From: Pseudomonadota bacterium
GTDB taxonomy: Bacteria; Pseudomonadota; Alphaproteobacteria; Micropepsales; Micropepsaceae
Direction: 5' to 3'
NCBI GenBank assembly: GCA_016201105.1
Contig: JACQDN010000021.1
Location: 24,092 to 88,091 of the forward strand
Length of the DNA: 64,000 nt
Shown: piece after piece, positions 24,664 to 33,291 of the stretch
Numbering within the stretch: position 1 is the stretch's first letter
Layout of the letters: each line of letters opens with the position of its first letter
Notes under the pieces: model-generated
Told to the model about the DNA's origin: nothing
The model's input: the letters and a program-made list of their open reading frames with translations, nothing else
Databases searched by the model: none
Program-made: the position numbers and the translations under genes

Positions 24664-25586
24664 CGCGCGGTCAGATCGGCTGGGGGCGGAATCCAGCGCG
24701 CCTGTTTCGGCGTGCCGCGGGGGCGCTTCACGCGCGTCTTGGGCGGGGTGGGCACGTTCGCGCCCAGCGCATAGGTCATGGTTCGCAAATGATCCATGAA
24801 GGCCTGACGATCATTGATCGCCGCGAGCTTCTGGTACGGAACTGCTTCTCCGACGCGCACATGGATCTCGCTGCCGATGCGGTCGTGCACTTCCTTGAAC
24901 AGCAGCGAGAGCCTCAGCGTCATGCTCATATGGCTGACGATCTGAAACAGGCGGCTATTCTGGCCGGCGAAGAAGAACGGCACTACGGGCGCTTTGGCTT
25001 GAATGACCAAGCGGCCGGTAAACTTCTTCCATTCCGCATCGATGGCGCGTTTGTCCCATACGCTTGGCGTTGTGGAAACGCCACCGGCCGGAAAGATGAT
25101 CAGGCAACCGCCGTGCATCAAATGATGTTTGGCGAGCGCGCGGGACTTGAGGTTCGTCTCCAGCGCCTCCTTGGTTTCCGCGAAATCGATCGGCAGCAGC
25201 CAGGGGCGGATTTCCTCCGCCCGCGTCAACACCTCGTTGGTGAGTACGCGAAAATCGTGGCGCACGCGCGCCACCAGATGGCTGATCACGACGCCGTCCA
25301 AGACGCCGAACGGGTGGTTTGCAACAACGACCAACGGCCCCGTCTTGGGCAAGCGTGCCAGTGCGTCTTGGTTGCAGACGACCCTCAGCTCGAGCCGCTT
25401 GATGGCTGCGTCCCAAAAGCTTTCATCGACGGGACGATGGGCGTGAAAATCCTCATAGAGCCATTTGAGGTAGGGCTGGCCGGTGGCGCGCTCGATCATG
25501 CGGATGACAAAGCGCTTGAGCCAGGGATCTTCCGGCCCGGCGTAGGAGAAATTCAGTGGCGCGTCTTGGGTTGCCGCTTCAGCCAT
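24660..25586 (-). CDS. PlsC-like lysophospholipid acyltransferase
   Basis: A 308-residue putative acyltransferase. The catalytic box is a variant, ANHPFGVLDG (His to Asp spaced by five instead of four residues), as in the HPFG-x2-DG group of hemolysin-linked acyltransferases. Substrate-binding IIFPAGGVST follows. Otherwise hydrophilic, probably a peripheral membrane enzyme acylating lysophospholipids or ornithine lipid precursors. It heads the minus-strand run leading into lutA, which is an unusual pairing. Confidence is good for the fold, moderate for the substrate. Confidence 0.82.
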   Translation of the reverse strand: MAEAATQDAPLNFSYAGPEDPWLKRFVIRMIERATGQPYLKWLYEDFHAHRPVDESFWDAAIKRLELRVVCNQDALARLPKTGPLVVVANHPFGVLDGVVISHLVARVRHDFRVLTNEVLTRAEEIRPWLLPIDFAETKEALETNLKSRALAKHHLMHGGCLIIFPAGGVSTTPSVWDKRAIDAEWKKFTGRLVIQAKAPVVPFFFAGQNSRLFQIVSHMSMTLRLSLLFKEVHDRIGSEIHVRVGEAVPYQKLAAINDRQAFMDHLRTMTYALGANVPTPPKTRVKRPRGTPKQARWIPPPADLTAR

Positions 25587-25643
25587 GATTCCCGCAGAAT
25601 ACAGCCTCTTGCGGCGGAATGAAGTCTGGTTGCGGGCCTGAAT

Positions 25644-26096
25644 TCAGGTCTCGGACAGCGAGAGTCCGCCCTTGCCCAGGGCCGCCCTGAGCAGCAGGTA
25701 CAGCATCAATCCTATGGGCCCCACCATCAGCGTCACCACCAGACAAACGATCAAAAGCCAGTGCGGAAAGCCGCGCCGCGTGGCATCCCGCGTTTCCCAG
25801 GCGCCGACGAAGAGATCGAACACCAGGTAGTGAATCCAGCCGGCGGTCAAAGCGACTGGCGATTGGAAAAGCGTCATGACACCGGTGAGCGAGAAGAAGC
25901 TGCCGCCTTCGGGCAATGGCGGGCCCATGATGAAGGGAGAAGCAAACAGCCAGAAATAAGTGAGGCCCAAAATCAGCGGAATGGCGATGGAATGCACAAG
26001 CAACTGCGTACCGCGCCAGCCGGGCGCCACGATCAACAGCAGCCAGAACGGTATAATGCCGGCATTGGCTATTGAGAAAATCAGACCGACGTTCAT
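25644..26096 (-). CDS. ABA4-like (DUF4281) membrane protein
   Basis: A 150-residue protein with four membrane helices. The central signature WIHYLVFDLFVGAWETRDA and the following MVGPIGLMLYLLLR match the ABA4-like family. In plants ABA4 is needed for neoxanthin formation; in bacteria the role is unknown but may relate to carotenoids or isoprenoid lipids. Length agrees with the family. The next gene upstream on this strand is an epoxide hydrolase starting 25 bases away. No carotenoid genes are in the window. Confidence 0.8.
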   Translation of the reverse strand: MNVGLIFSIANAGIIPFWLLLIVAPGWRGTQLLVHSIAIPLILGLTYFWLFASPFIMGPPLPEGGSFFSLTGVMTLFQSPVALTAGWIHYLVFDLFVGAWETRDATRRGFPHWLLIVCLVVTLMVGPIGLMLYLLLRAALGKGGLSLSET

Positions 26097-26121
26097 GGTT
26101 ATCCCCGAAACAAAGGCCGAG

Positions 26122-27090
26122 TCATGAAATGAATCGGCGCTTCAACCAATCGATCATAGCACGGTTCGTTTCGTCCGGGTGTTCCTGCTGAGTCCAATGT
26201 CCGCAATGTCTGATCAGCACTTTTTCCAGATCGGGCACATATTGTTCCATGCCTTCGGCCATGGCCGGTGACAGCACGACGTCGTCTTCGGCCATGATCA
26301 TGAGACCCGGCGTCGTCACCTTGTATTCGACCGATTCCATGAGTTGCCAATTGCGGGTGAAATTGCGGTACCAATTGATGCCGCCGGTGAAGCCGGTGCG
26401 GGTGAAGGTGTCGACGAAGAATTTCATTTCCTCGGTCTTGAGCAAGGGTTGACCGCTCCAGGTGCTTTCGTCTGTCTGCAGCGCGTGCACCAGCGCCAGA
26501 TTGCGCTGCTCTTGCGGCAGCTTGGCGTATTGCGCCGCCGTTATGCCGTTCTTGCGCATGAAGAACCGGAAAGCCTTGCCGACATCTTTCGCCAGCAAAG
26601 CATCGGCCAAGCCGGGTCTCTGGAAATAGACGATATACATGTCTTCGCCGAACATCATGCGCATCGCCGCGATCGGATCGACGGGTGAACGCGGCAGAAA
26701 GGGCGTATTCACGCCGATATTGCCGGCCACGCGCTTGGCATGCAGAAGCGGCACCATCCAGGTGACGAGCCCGCCCCAATCGTGACCGACGAACACCGCC
26801 GTTTCGATTCCGAAATGATCCAGCATGCCGACCAGATCGGCGGTGAGATGGGTGATGTCGTAGTCCTCGATCTTTGCGGGGCGCGAGCTCAGACCGTAGC
26901 CGCGCTGATCGGGCGCCAACACGCGATAACCCGCTGCCGCCAGTGCGGGAAGCTGGTGCCGCCAGGAATAAGCGAGTTCTGGAAAACCGTGGCACAGCAC
27001 GATCGGGAATCCGTTCTTCGGTCCCGCTTCGTAGACGGCCATGTCGATACCGTTGGTCTTGATCATGGTGGGCGTGGGAAAGGACACCAT
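26122..27090 (-). CDS. epoxide hydrolase, alpha/beta-hydrolase fold
   Basis: A 322-residue cytoplasmic enzyme that would hydrate an epoxide to a diol. HGFPELAYSWRHQ gives the oxyanion region, GHDWGGLVTW carries the nucleophilic aspartate near residue 106, INWYRNF holds an epoxide-activating tyrosine, and GHWTQQEHP has the catalytic histidine near the C-terminus. A GGAGATG ribosome site precedes ATG 27090. It lies between an ABA4-like membrane protein and an FAD oxidoreductase, a pairing that could serve an oxidised isoprenoid or aromatic compound, but no substrate can be named. Confidence 0.88.
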   Translation of the reverse strand: MVSFPTPTMIKTNGIDMAVYEAGPKNGFPIVLCHGFPELAYSWRHQLPALAAAGYRVLAPDQRGYGLSSRPAKIEDYDITHLTADLVGMLDHFGIETAVFVGHDWGGLVTWMVPLLHAKRVAGNIGVNTPFLPRSPVDPIAAMRMMFGEDMYIVYFQRPGLADALLAKDVGKAFRFFMRKNGITAAQYAKLPQEQRNLALVHALQTDESTWSGQPLLKTEEMKFFVDTFTRTGFTGGINWYRNFTRNWQLMESVEYKVTTPGLMIMAEDDVVLSPAMAEGMEQYVPDLEKVLIRHCGHWTQQEHPDETNRAMIDWLKRRFIS

Positions 27091-27116
27091 ATTGCATCTC
27101 CGGTTTGCGAAATGAC

Positions 27117-28598
27117 CTAAGCGGCGAGGCCAATGCGCGCTAACATTTCTTTGCGTTCGGGCCCGAATTTCGGCGGATAGAATCCGAGTTCTTCCTTCAT
27201 CTTCTTGGACATGGCCCAGACCTTGAAAATGCGCCCCACGATTTCGGGACGTTTCAAGAACGCGGTCGGTTCGTCCAGCATGTGGAAGACGCGCGATATG
27301 GCGCGGCCGACCTCCAGATCGCCGCGCGCGGCGGGCGCGATCGCGTCTTCTGCAAAGCTTTTCATCATTCTGGCGCGCAGCCCCGGCTTGTAAGCGGGAT
27401 CGCGCTCGTGTTCAGCACGCCGGATCGCCTGCAGATCGAGCCTCACCATGGAATCGAAGTAAGGCCTGATGGCTTTGCGCATTTCATGTGCGTAGAGCCG
27501 CGCCCGCTTCGCGGGATCCTTCATCGCATCCAGTGTATCGCGCAGGATATGCGCTTCCACCACACCCGAAGCGCAGCCACGGCCGTAGAGCGGATTGGTG
27601 CGCACGGCCGCGTCGCCCAGCGCAAAGAAGCCCAAGACCTGCGGCTCGTCGTCCTTGAGGAAATGCCGCCAGACGTTTTGCAGATTGCCCATCGAAAACA
27701 CCCGGCTGACCGGCTCGGCCCGCGCAGGATTCATCCAACGTTCCGCACCAGGCAGTTCCAGGCAGACGGCATCGAAGATTTCGGGCTTCACCACAGCCAG
27801 GCGCATTTCGGTTTCGATTTCGGGCGTTGCGAGCGTCACCGAGAAATGCCGATTGTCGGCGATGAACACGCCATACTTGATGTAACCGAGATCGCCGCCG
27901 CCCGGCGTGCCGTCGCGCGGCGGTTCGTCTTGCCCTTCACGCAGGCGGTAGTGCCGGGTGAAATAGAGAATTCCGCACGGGCTTTCTTCTTCGCGCACGG
28001 TGGCGCCTTCCTGGCGCAGCCAATCGGGAAAGGCGGTGTTGCGTCCCGTGGCATCCACCACGATATCGGCGCGCATCTCCTCGATGTGACCGCCGCACTC
28101 CACCTTGAGCCCATCGACGACAATGCGGCCGTGCTCACGGCGCGCGATCAATCCGCGCACGCCGGCGTTGTTGACGAACGAAACTCCTGGAAGTCGCGAC
28201 GCGTACCGGCGCATCACAAGCTCCAGCGTCGTGCGGCGGCTGAACAGCAGCATCAAATCGTCGTCACCGGCGACTGGCGTATATTTGTCCATCAGAGGCG
28301 GAGTAAGCGCGTCGGAGAACCCGAAGAGCCGTGTGCCTTCGTTCAACAACTCCTGCAGCAGATCGGGATAGCGATCGCGGATCAGGGACGTGAGACGGCC
28401 GATGAATGCGTGACTGTGGCGAAGCTGCGTCGCGCCCCTGCGTTCCCAGCGATAGAACGCCTCGTCCGGCGACAGTTCGGGCGGCGGAGGATCGCGATCG
28501 AGTATCGTCACTTCGCGCTCGCCGCCTCCAAGCGCGAGAGCGGCACCCAGCCCGGCGATGCCGGCGCCAGCCACCAAGACGCGCTCCTTCGTGCTCAT
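27117..28598 (-). CDS. FAD-dependent oxidoreductase (NAD(P)/FAD-binding hydroxylase-like)
   Basis: A 493-residue flavoprotein. The N-terminal dinucleotide fold is GAGIAGLGAALALGG and the second FAD motif reads GFFALGDAAVRTNPLYGRGC near residue 350, as in aromatic hydroxylases, geranylgeranyl reductases and FAD halogenase relatives. No halogenase WxWxIP motif is seen. Start set at ATG 28598, which overlaps the DUF423 stop by four bases; 13 further codons are open upstream. It could be a monooxygenase on a hydrophobic substrate together with the epoxide hydrolase gene that follows 26 bases on. Function beyond the fold is uncertain. Confidence 0.82.
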   Translation of the reverse strand: MSTKERVLVAGAGIAGLGAALALGGGEREVTILDRDPPPPELSPDEAFYRWERRGATQLRHSHAFIGRLTSLIRDRYPDLLQELLNEGTRLFGFSDALTPPLMDKYTPVAGDDDLMLLFSRRTTLELVMRRYASRLPGVSFVNNAGVRGLIARREHGRIVVDGLKVECGGHIEEMRADIVVDATGRNTAFPDWLRQEGATVREEESPCGILYFTRHYRLREGQDEPPRDGTPGGGDLGYIKYGVFIADNRHFSVTLATPEIETEMRLAVVKPEIFDAVCLELPGAERWMNPARAEPVSRVFSMGNLQNVWRHFLKDDEPQVLGFFALGDAAVRTNPLYGRGCASGVVEAHILRDTLDAMKDPAKRARLYAHEMRKAIRPYFDSMVRLDLQAIRRAEHERDPAYKPGLRARMMKSFAEDAIAPAARGDLEVGRAISRVFHMLDEPTAFLKRPEIVGRIFKVWAMSKKMKEELGFYPPKFGPERKEMLARIGLAA

Positions 28599-28969
28599 GT
28601 CTGTAACTTCGTGGCGGACCATGCGAGCGCAACCCATCCCGCCAAAAACGCAAGCCCTCCGAATGGCGTCACGATGCCCAACCCTTTAATGCCCGTCAGC
28701 GAAAGAAGATAAAGCGAACCGCAAAAGAGCACGATGCCTGCGAGAAAAAAGCCTGATGCGGCATTCGCGGCCGTTGACGCAGCGGCAGAGCGGGATGCGA
28801 ACGCGGCCAATCCGATCGCGAGTCCATGATACATCTGATAGCGCGCTGCCGTCTCGAAAATCTGCAGAGCGTGCGCGTCCAGCTTGCCTTGTAGACCGTG
28901 CGCCCCAAATGCACCGGCCGCGACGGCTATCAAGCCGTTGATGGCAGCGATGAAGAGCCAGACATTCAT
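28595..28969 (-). CDS. DUF423 small membrane protein
   Basis: A 124-residue protein with four membrane helices. The hallmark of the family, AAGAFGAHGLQGKLD near residue 19, is followed by ARYQMYHGLAIGL and the C-terminal TPFGGLAFLAGWVALAWSA. DUF423 (YgdD) members are widespread inner-membrane proteins of unknown role. ATG 28969 was chosen because it overlaps the M20 amidohydrolase stop by four bases; ATG 28981 would add four residues. It is also joined by a four-base overlap to the FAD oxidoreductase gene. Confidence 0.88.
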   Translation of the reverse strand: MNVWLFIAAINGLIAVAAGAFGAHGLQGKLDAHALQIFETAARYQMYHGLAIGLAAFASRSAAASTAANAASGFFLAGIVLFCGSLYLLSLTGIKGLGIVTPFGGLAFLAGWVALAWSATKLQT

Positions 28970-30243
28970 GCGCAACCGCATCCGCCCCGAGCGTGATCGT
29001 GTGCGTGATCGTGGGTGCGTTTGGCGCTCTCAGCGAGCTTGGCGAGTGCGGCTTTGGAAATATCCGCCGTCGCCTCGAAATCCTTTTTGACGGTTTCCAG
29101 CAACCGACTATCCGTCATCAGGTCGAGGGCGGTCTGCGCCAGCGCTTTTGCTCCCTCGGTCACAGCCTGATCGCCTTTGTCCGAAACTGCCCAGCGTGCG
29201 AACTCGGCGTTGTGGATGATGACGTCGGAAGGCGCCACCGCCATCATGGGATGGATCGACGGCACGCGGTGGCTCACATTGCCCATGTCGGTCGAGCCGG
29301 CGAAGCCGGCCGGTATTTCCTTCACCGGATAAAATTCGCGTCCCAATGCGCTCGCATTCTTCTCAAACGCGTCCGCCATCGGCCAATTGGTCTTGAGGTC
29401 GAGATAATCGTGCTCACCCCAACGGATATCGGCTTTGCATCCGGTCGCCAGCGCGGCCGCCTCAAAGCAGGCATGCACGCGCTTCTTCAACATCGCCAGT
29501 TCGTGCACGTCCGCCGCGCGCACATAGTAACGGCAGCTCGCGCGCTCCGGCACGATGTTCGGCGCCAGGCCGCCCTCGGTGATGATGCCGTGAATGCGTT
29601 CGGTCTGCTTGATGTGCTGGCGCAGCTGGGCGATGGATTGGTAGGCGTTCACCACCGCATCCAGCGCATTCAATCCGCGATAGGGCATGGCGGCGGCGTG
29701 TGCCGCGCGGCCGTGATAGGTCACCTCCACTTCGGAGATGGCGATGCAAGGCATGGTGACGAGGTTGAGGCTGGAGGGATGAATCATCATCGCCGCGTCG
29801 GCGCGATCGAACGCGCCTTCCTCCGCCATGATTTCCTTGCCGCCGAAGCGCTCTTCCGCCGGCGTGCCGAGATAGCGGACTTTGCCTGGAAGCCGCGCGC
29901 CGAGTTTGGAAAGCGCAATGGCTGCGCCGTATCCGGCTGTTGCAATGATGTTGTGGCCGCAGGCATGGCCGATACCCGGTAGCGCATCGTATTCCGAAAG
30001 GATCGCGACGGTGGGTCCAGAATCTTTTCCAAACTCCGCGACATAACTCGTCCGCAGGCCGAAGGCTTCACGCTGCGCGGTGATTCCGTGCGTTTCCACG
30101 GCATCGCTCAAACGCTTTGCCGCCTTGAATTCCTCCAATGCGAGTTCCGGTTCGCCATGGATCGCGTGACTGAGGCCCAGCAATTCGTCGCGCATGGAAT
30201 CGATGGCGGCGGCAACGTCTTTTTTCAGCAATTCCAGGGACAT
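28966..30243 (-). CDS. M20 family amidohydrolase with His/Cys-rich tail
   Basis: A 425-residue zinc-dependent amidohydrolase, AbgB-like or N-acyl-amino-acid hydrolase. Metal ligands are seen in GIGHACGHN near residue 99, GTPAEERFGGK, and GSTDMGNVSHRVP. HGRAAHAAAMP belongs to the dimerisation domain. After the catalytic domain the chain ends THDHAHDHARGGCGCA, a metal-binding-looking tail not present in ordinary members. I chose ATG 30243, where homology begins; the open frame reaches 45 codons further into the space shared with the divergent alpha/beta hydrolase gene. The substrate is unknown. Confidence 0.85.
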   Translation of the reverse strand: MSLELLKKDVAAAIDSMRDELLGLSHAIHGEPELALEEFKAAKRLSDAVETHGITAQREAFGLRTSYVAEFGKDSGPTVAILSEYDALPGIGHACGHNIIATAGYGAAIALSKLGARLPGKVRYLGTPAEERFGGKEIMAEEGAFDRADAAMMIHPSSLNLVTMPCIAISEVEVTYHGRAAHAAAMPYRGLNALDAVVNAYQSIAQLRQHIKQTERIHGIITEGGLAPNIVPERASCRYYVRAADVHELAMLKKRVHACFEAAALATGCKADIRWGEHDYLDLKTNWPMADAFEKNASALGREFYPVKEIPAGFAGSTDMGNVSHRVPSIHPMMAVAPSDVIIHNAEFARWAVSDKGDQAVTEGAKALAQTALDLMTDSRLLETVKKDFEATADISKAALAKLAESAKRTHDHAHDHARGGCGCA

Positions 30244-30340
30244 GAAGCGATCTCGGAGTGGCGCGTTGTCATCATAGACAGTCCCCTCATGCTTTGCGAA
30301 GGTCGTTCGGAAATCCGGGGTCGAAAGAATTGGAAGGCCC

Positions 30341-31141
30341 ATGACCCGATTCGTGACGGCGCCGGACGGCGTGCGCATCGCTTACGAAATCGCTGGCCCA
30401 AGTTCCGGTGAATCCATCTCCGGCGCGTCCATCGTGCTGGTACACGGCTTCGCCGCCAGCCGCGTGCAGAATTGGCGCGCGCCCGGCTGGTACGACACGC
30501 TGAGCAACGCCGGCTATCGCGTCATTGCGCTGGATTGCCGCGGCCATGGCGAAAGCGATAAGCCGCATGACCCCAAGATGTACGGCCACGATGTCATGGC
30601 GCTTGATGTCATCGCGGTGATGGACGCCGCTGGTCTCGATCGGCCATTTCTCATGGGCTATTCCATGGGCGGCTTCATCGGCATGCATGTGATGATGGAT
30701 CACGCCGAACGCGTGCAGAAGCTTGTCATCGGCGGCGTGGGCGGAAGTTACCTGCAACCCTTGGCGGTCGATGATGCCATCGCCGATCCCGCACGGCGCA
30801 ACATGATCGCCGAGGCGCTGCTTGCTGACGACAAGAACACGATCGCCAACCCCACAGCAAGAGCCTTTCGGGAATTCGCCGAGCAGGACGGCAAAGACCG
30901 TCTTGCACTCGCCGCTTGCATGCGCGCCGAGCGCAAAGCCTTCACCGCGGTCCAGCTTTCGCGTTCGACGCGTCCGGTGCTCGTCGTCTGCGGCGAGCGC
31001 GACAATCTCACCGGCCGACCCGAACCGCTGGCCAAGGCGTTTGCCAACGGCCGCGCCGTCATGGTGCCCAAGCGTGACCATATGACCACGGTGGGCGACA
31101 AAGTGTACAAGGCGGCTGTGCTCAAATTCCTGGTGGAATAG
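30341..31141 (+). CDS. alpha/beta hydrolase
   Basis: A 266-residue soluble hydrolase. HGFAASRVQNW is the oxyanion segment, GYSMGGFIG carries the nucleophilic serine near residue 108, and the acid and histidine are in CGERDNLTG and KRDHMTTVGD near the C-terminus. Similar enzymes cleave esters, lactones or C-C bonds (3-oxoadipate lactonase-like). It diverges from the M20 amidohydrolase gene and is followed by about 100 bases before the S9-like gene; so it is probably monocistronic. Confidence 0.85.
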   Translation: MTRFVTAPDGVRIAYEIAGPSSGESISGASIVLVHGFAASRVQNWRAPGWYDTLSNAGYRVIALDCRGHGESDKPHDPKMYGHDVMALDVIAVMDAAGLDRPFLMGYSMGGFIGMHVMMDHAERVQKLVIGGVGGSYLQPLAVDDAIADPARRNMIAEALLADDKNTIANPTARAFREFAEQDGKDRLALAACMRAERKAFTAVQLSRSTRPVLVVCGERDNLTGRPEPLAKAFANGRAVMVPKRDHMTTVGDKVYKAAVLKFLVE

Positions 31142-31239
31142 CGTCACCTACGGTTGCACGCGTCAAAACAAAACGAATTTCGCTCTGGCGCTCTGCTTCG
31201 CGCCCGCTAATATTCGCACGTCAGGGGTTGGGGGGTTTT

Positions 31240-33225
31240 ATGCGCTTGGTCAAACAAGCGGCGCAGGCTGCGAGCTTTGCCGCAATTTTGCTGTCGTTCG
31301 CCGCATTGCCTGCATTCAGCGCGCCGCCGGTGGAAGCATTCGGCAAACTGCCGTTCATTTCGGGGCTGAGCATTTCGCCCGACGGCAAGCATTTCTCGTC
31401 GATTCAGGCCGTGAACGGCCGTGCTTCGGCCGTGGTCTATCCCGTTGATGCACAGCCAAACGTTCCGCCGAAAATTTGCGAGCTTACCGACGGCATCGCG
31501 ACCGGTTCTGTCTGGGTCAACAACGATCGCGTCATCTGCATTCTAAGCGGAGCTTTCAACTACCATGGTTTTTCTCCGAGGTACTACGAGATTGCTCGAG
31601 CCGTATCTGTCAGTGTGAGCGGGCAGCCGGCCCAAATACTGATGAAAGGTTCCATCGTCTACAGTTACAACTCCGGCACGCATCGCATTGATGGATTAAA
31701 TCTTGATGATCCCAATGTTGTTTATTTGAACGCTTACTACGCAACTGTAGATACTCAGCAAAACACGCATTTGAACCGGGTCGAATGGGTGCCGACACTC
31801 TACAAGGTAGATATAAACTCCGGTCATGGTTCGACTTACGAGGCTGGCAACCGCGATACAGTACAGTTTGTTATGGACGGTCACGGGAATGTGGTCGGCC
31901 GCCTGGATGAAATCACCCGCGAGTTGAAGGACCACCTCTTCATTAAAGAATCCGGATCATGGAACGACGCGGCAACGTTCGATGCGTCGCATGGTTGGGA
32001 GGCGCATGTCTATGGCCTCACCGCCAACGGCAACAATCTCGTGATAGGGCGTTATGGAGATAACCAAATTTTGGGACTCGACAGCTTCAATCTCAAAACG
32101 AAAGCATTTGACGCGCCACTGTTTCGGGATGGCACCTACGACGCATTCCCGCTTTATGACGAGTGGACGGGGCGCGTTATCGGCGCCGGCTATGTTTCAG
32201 ACATGACGCACTATGTCTGGTTCGATCCTGCGCGGCAGAAAATTCAAAAATCACTCGAAGCCGCAGTTCCTGGCCAAGCCGTTCGCATCATCAGCGTAGA
32301 CAAAGCAGGCGCCACGTATCTCGCAGAGTCCGATGGGCCGAAAGATCCGCCCACGTACTATGTCTATCGGCCAGCGACCCAGCAGATGGCCATCCTGGCA
32401 ACCGAATATCCGAATCTGCAGTCGTCCGATCTGGGCGATGTGAAGCGCTACGATTATTCCGCACGTGATGGCCTGAACATTCCGGCTTATCTCACGCTGC
32501 CACCGGGCAAATCCGGCAAGAATCTTCCAACGGTCATACTGCCGCATGGCGGGCCACAAGGCCGAGACGACCTCGGATTCGACTGGCTCTCGCAATTCCT
32601 GACGACCCGCGGATATGCAGTTTTACGCCCAAACTTCCGCGGGTCAGCGGGATACGGTTACAAGTTTCAGTCGGCCGGCTACGGCGAATGGGGCCGCAAG
32701 ATGCAGGACGACGTCAGTGACGGCGTGAAGAAGTTGATCGCCGACGGAATCGCCGATCCCAAGCGCATTTGCATTGTTGGATGGGACTATGGCGGTTACG
32801 CCGCTCTTGCGGGCGTAACCTTCACGCCAGAACTTTATGCATGCGGTGTCAGCCTAGCCGGGGTTGGCAATGTCGAAGATCTTGTCACCAGAGAGACAAG
32901 CGACGAGGAAAGGGACTCTAGTTTCGTCAAGTACCTGAATCTTACGATCGGGAGTAATGAGACGGATCAGGTGAAGCTCCGTGAAGTTTCTCCCAGCTTG
33001 CATCCTGAAAACGTCCGAGCTCCTGTTCTCCTTTTGCACGCGGACAAAGACATGAACGTGACTATTCGGCAAAGTGAGGCCGAAGACGTCGCGTTGAGAA
33101 ACGCAGGCCGCCATGTCGAATTCGTGCATTTGGACGGCGACGATCACGATCTACAAGTCGAACAAACACGGCTGATGTTTGCAAAAGAAATCGAGCGATT
33201 TCTGGCGACCTATATCGGCAATTGA
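31240..33225 (+). CDS. S9 prolyl-oligopeptidase-like protein with Asp at the nucleophile position
   Basis: A 661-residue exported protein. The signal peptide ends near LPAFSAPP. A beta-propeller-like N-terminal half precedes the alpha/beta-hydrolase domain (PTVILPHGGPQGRDDLGFDW). The nucleophile elbow reads GWDYGGYAAL near residue 513, where active members have G-x-S-x-G-G; the GAC codon is clear in the DNA (32785-32787). The acid and histidine, LLLHADKDMN and DGDDHDLQ, are kept. It may be a non-peptidase, a binding protein or an enzyme with an Asp nucleophile. The 31550-32150 stretch is visibly poorer in GC than its surroundings. ATG 31240 is chosen over TTG 31228. Confidence 0.82.
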   Translation: MRLVKQAAQAASFAAILLSFAALPAFSAPPVEAFGKLPFISGLSISPDGKHFSSIQAVNGRASAVVYPVDAQPNVPPKICELTDGIATGSVWVNNDRVICILSGAFNYHGFSPRYYEIARAVSVSVSGQPAQILMKGSIVYSYNSGTHRIDGLNLDDPNVVYLNAYYATVDTQQNTHLNRVEWVPTLYKVDINSGHGSTYEAGNRDTVQFVMDGHGNVVGRLDEITRELKDHLFIKESGSWNDAATFDASHGWEAHVYGLTANGNNLVIGRYGDNQILGLDSFNLKTKAFDAPLFRDGTYDAFPLYDEWTGRVIGAGYVSDMTHYVWFDPARQKIQKSLEAAVPGQAVRIISVDKAGATYLAESDGPKDPPTYYVYRPATQQMAILATEYPNLQSSDLGDVKRYDYSARDGLNIPAYLTLPPGKSGKNLPTVILPHGGPQGRDDLGFDWLSQFLTTRGYAVLRPNFRGSAGYGYKFQSAGYGEWGRKMQDDVSDGVKKLIADGIADPKRICIVGWDYGGYAALAGVTFTPELYACGVSLAGVGNVEDLVTRETSDEERDSSFVKYLNLTIGSNETDQVKLREVSPSLHPENVRAPVLLLHADKDMNVTIRQSEAEDVALRNAGRHVEFVHLDGDDHDLQVEQTRLMFAKEIERFLATYIGN

Positions 33226-33291
33226 GCCCTCGCGGCGGATGACTATGATCGCGGGCGGCTGGGCACTTGGCCCACCACCCGTGAGGATCCC

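Noticed and set aside
27117..28598. Flavin-dependent halogenase
   Set aside because: FAD motifs are present but no W-x-W-x-I-P motif was found, so only a general oxidoreductase can be claimed.
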